In this document: piece after piece, positions 60,165 through 64,000 of the stretch | How the letters are laid out: each line of letters opens with the position of its first letter | How positions within the stretch are numbered: position 1 is the first letter of the stretch | Assembly: GCA_964398915.1 (NCBI GenBank) | Contig: CAYNOR010000002.1 | Span: 124,001 to 188,000, forward strand | Origin: Tichowtungia sp964398915 | GTDB taxonomy: Bacteria > Verrucomicrobiota > Kiritimatiellia > Kiritimatiellales > Tichowtungiaceae | Direction: 5' to 3' | DNA length: 64,000 nt | Position numbers and translations under genes: made by a program | The notes under the pieces: generated by a model | Databases searched by the model: none | What the model was told of the DNA's origin: nothing | The model's input: the letters and a program-made list of their open reading frames with translations, nothing else

Positions 60165-61342
60165 TATTCCGATCTTTGAAACCAGTTTTGCGTGCGCAGA
60201 CAGATCTTGACCAGCCATAGCATCACCGGAACTTCGATGAGTACGCCGACTACCGTGGCCAGCGCCGCGCCTGAAGAAAGTCCGAACAGCATAGTTGCTG
60301 TGGCGATGGCGACTTCGAAGTGATTCGATGCACCGATCATTGCGGCGGGTGCTGCATCGATGTAAGGCAGTTTAAGCCATTTTGCCCATCCATAACCCAG
60401 CCAGAAAATCAGCATCGTCTGAAGAAAAAGCGGAATGGCAATCCAAAGAATGGTCAATGGATTATTCAGGATTGTTTCGCCTTTGAAGCTGAACAGCAGG
60501 ACCAGTGTGGTCAGTAGGGCGATGATCGTTATGGGAGTCAGAAAATGCAGAAACTTGCCGGTAAACCATTGTTCGCCTTTGGTTTTGATAATCCATTTCC
60601 GGGACAGATAGCCGCACACCAGCGGCAGAGCGACGTAGATCGCGATGGATAACAGCAGTGCCTGCCACGGAACCGGAAGCTTGCCGACGCCCAGCAGGAA
60701 TCCGCCGAGCACGCCGTATAGCACCAGCATAGACAGCGAGTTAATGGCTACCATGATCAGCGTCAGCCCGTCGTTGCCGCGTGCCAGATAACCCCAGACC
60801 AGCACCATGGCCGTACAGGGAGCAATTCCGAGCAGGATGCACCCGGCAAAGTAGCTACGCCACAGCGGGACCTGAAGCATTTTAATCCCTTCGTTCAGTA
60901 CAACAGTTCCCGCGCCGTGAACCGCGCCGACCGGCAGATCCAGTCCGAAAGGCATTTTGACCAGATCAACGGCTTCTGTGCCAATGAAGCTGCGGAAGAG
61001 AACGCCGAGAAAGAGCAGGGCGATGCCGTACATGGTAAACGGCTTGATTGCCCAGTTTACAAACAGAGTCAGCCAGACCGGTTTCCCGCTTTTACCGGCC
61101 TTGACGACCGAGGCGAAGTCGATTTTCACCATGATCGGATACATCATGAAAAACAGACAGATGGCTATCGGAATGGAAACAACCGGTGCACCATTTACAA
61201 AGATGGCCATGCCATCCAGCGTTTTTGCCACGCCCGGGGCAAGTTTACCAAGAACAATACCGCCCGCAATGCAAAGCCCGACCCAGACCGTCAGATAGCG
61301 TTCAAAATTGTTCGTCAGTTTCCGGTCATTGGGATTTTTCAT
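60164..61342 (-). CDS. acr3: ACR3-family arsenite efflux transporter
   Basis: 392 residues with ten membrane helices. Family marks are LFFMMYPIMVKIDF near residue 65, GIAPCTAMVLVWGYL near 172 (with the conserved Cys that binds As(III)) and GASNHFEVAIATATMLFG near 340. It exports As(III) from the cytoplasm. The stop shares one base with the hgcA start (TAATG), so hgcA is translated as a continuation of the arsenic operon. Its own ATG overlaps the arsC stop in the same manner. Confidence 0.95.
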   Translation of the reverse strand: MKNPNDRKLTNNFERYLTVWVGLCIAGGIVLGKLAPGVAKTLDGMAIFVNGAPVVSIPIAICLFFMMYPIMVKIDFASVVKAGKSGKPVWLTLFVNWAIKPFTMYGIALLFLGVLFRSFIGTEAVDLVKMPFGLDLPVGAVHGAGTVVLNEGIKMLQVPLWRSYFAGCILLGIAPCTAMVLVWGYLARGNDGLTLIMVAINSLSMLVLYGVLGGFLLGVGKLPVPWQALLLSIAIYVALPLVCGYLSRKWIIKTKGEQWFTGKFLHFLTPITIIALLTTLVLLFSFKGETILNNPLTILWIAIPLFLQTMLIFWLGYGWAKWLKLPYIDAAPAAMIGASNHFEVAIATATMLFGLSSGAALATVVGVLIEVPVMLWLVKICLRTQNWFQRSE

Positions 61343-61778
61343 TATGCGCCTTTCTGTTTTTTCAGCCAGTCAGTCAGTTTGATTTCCATTCCATCACGTA
61401 TATCGCGAAATGCCTCAAGCGCATCCGTTGGCACCGTTGCCTGTACAGAGGCCGGGTCGCTCATCGGCCAACGCATCACACTTCAAGTGCCATCGGAACC
61501 AGCGACGGGCAGTCCGCCTCTGATTCTTTACAGACGATCAGGATGTAATCAAAAATTTCTTTTCCGGTGTAAAGGTCGATGCTCTTGGGAGTTTGTGCCG
61601 AGATGTCGATTCCGCGTTCTTCCATCACGGTATAAACCAGCGGATGGATCGGTCGCGGATGAAGTCCGGCACTGTACACGTCGAACCGGTCGACGGCTAT
61701 GCGGCGCAACAGGGCTTCGCCCATCTGACTCCGGCAGGAATTATGCTTGCAGAAAAACAGAACTTTTTTCTTTTTCAT
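61342..61778 (-). CDS. arsC: LMW-phosphatase-type arsenate reductase, frameshifted
   Basis: The frame from 61778 has the active-site loop CKHNSCRSQ (CX5R) at residue 10 and runs to CPSLVPMALEV, where it meets a TGA at 61476. The remaining ~43 residues of the family (MRWPMSDPASVQ, ALEAFRDIRDGMEIKLTDWL) are found in another frame that ends at 61342, exactly overlapping the acr3 ATG. Removing two bases from a GTGTG run near 61477-61481 joins the parts into 144 residues, the usual ArsC length. Either a sequencing slip or a real mutation. Confidence 0.85.
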
Positions 61779-62215
61779 GACAAATCTCCAGGCAGTTTTT
61801 CAATAAAGGCTTTGATTTCATCCCGCACACGGCGGTAACAGTTTAATTGAGAGTTTTCATCCACGCCCTTCGCCGCCAGTTCACGGGCGAGTTTTGGCGG
61901 GTCGTCAAATCCAACATGAATGACTTTTGCTTTTCCGGGAAAAAGCGGGCAGTGCTCATTCGCGTGGCCGCAGACGGTGATGACGTAATCGAATGGGATG
62001 TGAAGAAGATCAGCGACGTTTTCAGATTTGTGTCCGGAAATATCCACACCCGCCTCGGCCATCACTTTAACAGCGTTCAGATTGAGTCCATGGGTTTCGA
62101 TACCCGCCGACCAGGATTCGATCAGATCGCTCTTCAGAGCGTTCGCCCAGCCCTCGGCCATTTGGCTCCGGCAGGAATTTCCGGTGCAAAGAAAGAGTAT
62201 TTTCAGTTTTCTCAT
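61775..62215 (-). CDS. arsC: Arsenate reductase, low-molecular-weight phosphatase type
   Basis: 146 residues. The catalytic loop is CTGNSCRSQMAE at residue 10, with DYVITVC and the paired CGHANEHCP (Cys82 and Cys89 region) used in the thioredoxin-coupled disulfide cascade. It reduces As(V) to As(III), which acr3 exports. It overlaps the downstream frameshifted arsC by 4 bases. Two reductases in tandem may differ in reductant. Confidence 0.93.
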   Translation of the reverse strand: MRKLKILFLCTGNSCRSQMAEGWANALKSDLIESWSAGIETHGLNLNAVKVMAEAGVDISGHKSENVADLLHIPFDYVITVCGHANEHCPLFPGKAKVIHVGFDDPPKLARELAAKGVDENSQLNCYRRVRDEIKAFIEKLPGDLS

Positions 62216-62227
62216 GATCAGTTCCTT

Positions 62228-62926
62228 TTAATCCGTTGTGTAAACCAGATAGAGCCCGCCCATCAGTACCAGCAGTCCGCAGATTTTTTTAAGGATGATT
62301 GAGCCTTTGGATTTCTCGCTCCAGTTCAGATAATGCTGAACCACTTCGGTGAACGTTCCAGCCAGCACAATGACCGCGCAGTGGCCGATGCCGTAAAGAA
62401 AAAGCAGACTTCCGGCATACACCGGTTGTTCTGAACCCGCTTTAAAAACAATGCCAAGCAGCGGAGCCATGAAGGCGAAGGTGCAGGGGCCGAGAGCAAT
62501 GCCGAAAAACAATCCGAGTATGAAAGCGGCCAGCGCGCCGCGCTGTTTTATTTTAACCTGACCGAGACCGCTTCCAGGTATTGGAATCACACCCAGCAAG
62601 TGCAGGCCGACAACAAAGAAGATGAGCGCGATAAAATAATTCGCAGACGATCCAAGGTCGCCCATGATTCGTCCGGCGGCAGCGGTCAGTCCACCGATGG
62701 CGGCGATAGTGACCAGAATGCCGGTTGAAAAAAGCAGTGAAATCAAAAACGCTCGTTTGGTTGAAATACGACCCTGCTCATCAATAAAACCGACAATCAG
62801 CGGAATCGATGCGAGGTGGCAAGGGCTAAGCAGAATACTCAGAATGCCCCAGATGAACGCCGCGCTCAGTGCGATCAGCGGTGCGCTTTCCATCGCGCGC
62901 GTTAGATTCGTGAACAGAGTTTCCAT
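62228..62926 (-). CDS. ccdA: CcdA/DsbD-like thiol-disulfide transporter
   Basis: 232 residues with six membrane helices. The redox cysteines lie in SPCHLASIP near residue 35 and GPCTFAFM near 147, the arrangement of CcdA. It passes electrons across the membrane to extracytoplasmic thioredoxins, here most likely the membrane-anchored thioredoxin at 63018. In arsenic operons of anaerobes such genes are common companions. Confidence 0.88.
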   Translation of the reverse strand: METLFTNLTRAMESAPLIALSAAFIWGILSILLSPCHLASIPLIVGFIDEQGRISTKRAFLISLLFSTGILVTIAAIGGLTAAAGRIMGDLGSSANYFIALIFFVVGLHLLGVIPIPGSGLGQVKIKQRGALAAFILGLFFGIALGPCTFAFMAPLLGIVFKAGSEQPVYAGSLLFLYGIGHCAVIVLAGTFTEVVQHYLNWSEKSKGSIILKKICGLLVLMGGLYLVYTTD

Positions 62927-62929
62927 AAA

Positions 62930-63016
62930 AATTCTTTTCTACCAAGGAATACTCGGATTACACGGAAATGGAAGACCCGATCCGGTTTCTGTGTATTCGG
63001 TGTGTTCCGTGGTTCA
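62930..63016. repeat. Intergenic ACGGAA/GTATTCGG repeats
   Basis: The spacer between the thioredoxin and ccdA genes contains ACCAAGGAATACTCGGATTA and CACGGAAATGG facing GTGTATTCGGTGTG and TTCCGTGGTT, a loose inverted repeat of a type common in PVC genomes. Nothing else was seen here. Confidence 0.5.
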
Positions 63017-63017
63017 A

Positions 63018-63446
63018 TTACAGTTTAATTCCCAGTTCTTTCCACTTGGCGAGAATGTCTTCTTTGGCGAAGAAGCCCTCATGCCGGAACAGTTCCTTCC
63101 CTTCGGCATCGTAAAAAATCTGCGTCGGGATCATCCGGATGCCGTACTGCTCGCCGGCCTGTTTGTTTTCCCAAACGTCAATGAATACGACCTCCAGCTT
63201 TCCGGCATAGGTTGTTTTCAGTTCATCTAGGACTGAGGTCATCATCTTGCAAGAAGTACATTTACCGGCACCCAGATCGAGCAGGCGGGGCAGGGGTTTC
63301 TGCGCAGGAGCTTCACAGACTGCCGTATCGGTCGGCGGACAAACGCCGCCAGCGCAGACAAAGCCTTGCCGTTTTTTGTGTTCCACAATGAAGACAACTG
63401 CACCGATCAGGGCGATCACGATGAGCAACTTATGCCATTTGTTCAT
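63018..63446 (-). CDS. Membrane-anchored thioredoxin-like protein
   Basis: 142 residues with an N-terminal membrane anchor (LLIVIALIGAVVFIV). The active site is GKCTSCKMM near residue 62 and the cis-proline is in RMIPTQIFYD. Three additional cysteines lie between the anchor and the domain. It should face the periplasm and be reduced by the CcdA protein. Its ATG overlaps the stop of the small thioredoxin gene upstream (ATGA). Confidence 0.88.
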   Translation of the reverse strand: MNKWHKLLIVIALIGAVVFIVEHKKRQGFVCAGGVCPPTDTAVCEAPAQKPLPRLLDLGAGKCTSCKMMTSVLDELKTTYAGKLEVVFIDVWENKQAGEQYGIRMIPTQIFYDAEGKELFRHEGFFAKEDILAKWKELGIKL

Positions 63447-63673
63447 TTGAGTAGTCCTTTTATTTCTTCGACTGAAAGCAGTTTTCCAACGGATTTGACG
63501 GTGCCGTCCACCGCCAGTGCCGGAGTCATCATCACGCCGAATTTCATAATATTGTTAATCTGCGTAACTTTTTCGATCTCGGCATCGAGTCCGAGAGCCT
63601 TTACGGCCTCTTCGGCGTGCTGTGTGAGCTGTTTGCATTTCGGACATCCTGTACCCAGAATTTGAATTTTCAT
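63443..63673 (-). CDS. Small redox-active disulfide protein (thioredoxin-like)
   Basis: 76 residues. The CxxC motif is GTGCPKCKQL near residue 10, and MMTPALAVDG carries the cis-proline. It belongs to the small thioredoxin family found in ars operons of anaerobes, likely a reductant for arsenate reductase. Overlaps both neighbours by 4 bases. Confidence 0.9.
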   Translation of the reverse strand: MKIQILGTGCPKCKQLTQHAEEAVKALGLDAEIEKVTQINNIMKFGVMMTPALAVDGTVKSVGKLLSVEEIKGLLK

Positions 63674-63894
63674 TTTGTGGTCTCCTGTGTTTCTTTCATG
63701 CGGCTTTCGGCAAACTCATCCATGTGCTTGTCGCCGGAAGCCCGTATGTCTTTGGCCAGTTGAATAATCCCTTGGATCTGTTCGTCAGGGATTCCAAGTT
63801 TTTGAGCCTGCTTGAAATGATATGTAAAGCACGGCTGACATTTTCCTGCCACAGCGGCGGCAATCGCCGCAAGTTCTCTGGTTTGTTCGTCCAT
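63670..63894 (-). CDS. Carboxymuconolactone decarboxylase family (AhpD-like) protein
   Basis: 74 residues from the ATG at 63894 (AGGAG ahead of it); a longer frame from 63924 has no support. The AhpD-type redox motif is GKCQPCFTYHF near residue 17, with CxxC and the downstream His. Such small proteins act as alkylhydroperoxidase-like disulfide reductases and are frequent in ars operons with permeases. Confidence 0.85.
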   Translation of the reverse strand: MDEQTRELAAIAAAVAGKCQPCFTYHFKQAQKLGIPDEQIQGIIQLAKDIRASGDKHMDEFAESRMKETQETTK

Positions 63895-63907
63895 AAGTTG
63901 AATTCTC

Positions 63908-64000
63908 CTAGGGAAGCATTCCAAAAAGCATTCCTGAAATTGTAGCCATGACGATCACGAGCGAAACAAACACCACGGTCTTTTTTGTACCAAGTATGGT
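63908..64000 (-). CDS. Permease C-terminus (partial; ArsP/YraQ-like)
   Basis: The last 30 codons of a minus-strand gene are visible and end in TAG at 63908. They encode one hydrophobic segment (TVVFVSLVIVMATISGMLFG) as in the final helix of DUF318/ArsP-type permeases, which export organoarsenicals or As(III). Identification rests on context and a single helix. Confidence 0.5.
   Translation of the reverse strand, partial: TILGTKKTVVFVSLVIVMATISGMLFGMLP

Noticed and set aside
58941..60218. A single 425-residue HgcA-HgcB fusion protein
   Set aside because: The continuous frame is produced by the frameshift in hgcA. The real HgcA C-terminus lies in another frame and ends in a TGA that overlaps the hgcB ATG.
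1..64000. CRISPR arrays, tRNA or rRNA genes
   Set aside because: No regular spaced direct repeats, cloverleaf sequences or rRNA segments were recognised anywhere in the window.

Overview
The window looks like part of a chromosome from a strictly anaerobic bacterium of the PVC superphylum, most likely Kiritimatiellota or a relative. This is inferred from gene content: GxxExxY nuclease genes, a RAYT transposase, a PEP-CTERM protein, calcium-motif surface proteins, hgcAB, and intergenic repeats of a kind I associate with that group. No rRNA or tRNA gene was seen to fix the taxonomy.

Layout. 1-16.5 kb is mostly housekeeping: a response regulator (cut by the window edge), a membrane phosphatase, a radical SAM/methyltransferase fusion, a PfkB kinase, a pseudouridine synthase, a RAYT transposase, an M48 protease, leuCD, an AI-2E exporter, nadC, coaX, and an RND pump with TolC. 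17.5-26.5 kb is a cobalamin-uptake operon on the minus strand. It is headed by a cobalamin riboswitch and encodes a DUF4465/PEP-CTERM protein, a TonB receptor, a large surface protein and BtuF, BtuD and BtuC. Two GxxExxY genes sit inside this operon, each boxed by its own terminal inverted repeats. 26.5-44.2 kb is a corrinoid and Wood-Ljungdahl cluster: AraC regulator, corrinoid protein, reductive activators, two methyl-transfer enzymes, CooC/AcsF ATPases, CO dehydrogenase, an acetyl-CoA synthase fused to the small corrinoid-iron-sulfur subunit (AcsB-AcsD), AcsC and AcsV. 44.3-54.2 kb is a damaged restriction/defence island. 54.2-58.9 kb resumes the C1 cluster: DUF3786, two CobW GTPases, a cysteine-rich protein and a UroD-thioredoxin fusion. 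58.9-64 kb, on the minus strand, is an arsenic and redox operon that ends in the mercury-methylation genes hgcA and hgcB.

How it fits together. Cobalamin is imported by the first operon and used by the corrinoid methyl-transfer and Wood-Ljungdahl proteins, and by HgcA. A shared 20-base motif, GGCAAGAT followed by an AT-rich half, lies before four genes of the C1 cluster and may be the site of the AraC regulator.

Most promising as undescribed biology: (1) the GxxExxY genes packaged between terminal repeats, with solo palindromes built from the same repeats elsewhere; (2) the AcsB-AcsD fusion; (3) hgcAB as the tail of an arsenic operon, with hgcA frameshifted; (4) the shared cis motif and a branched RNA candidate before a methyltransferase gene.

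Several genes are broken: hgcA, an arsC, a helicase, a type III Res and an hsdM fragment. Whether these are real decay or sequencing error cannot be decided from the sequence alone.
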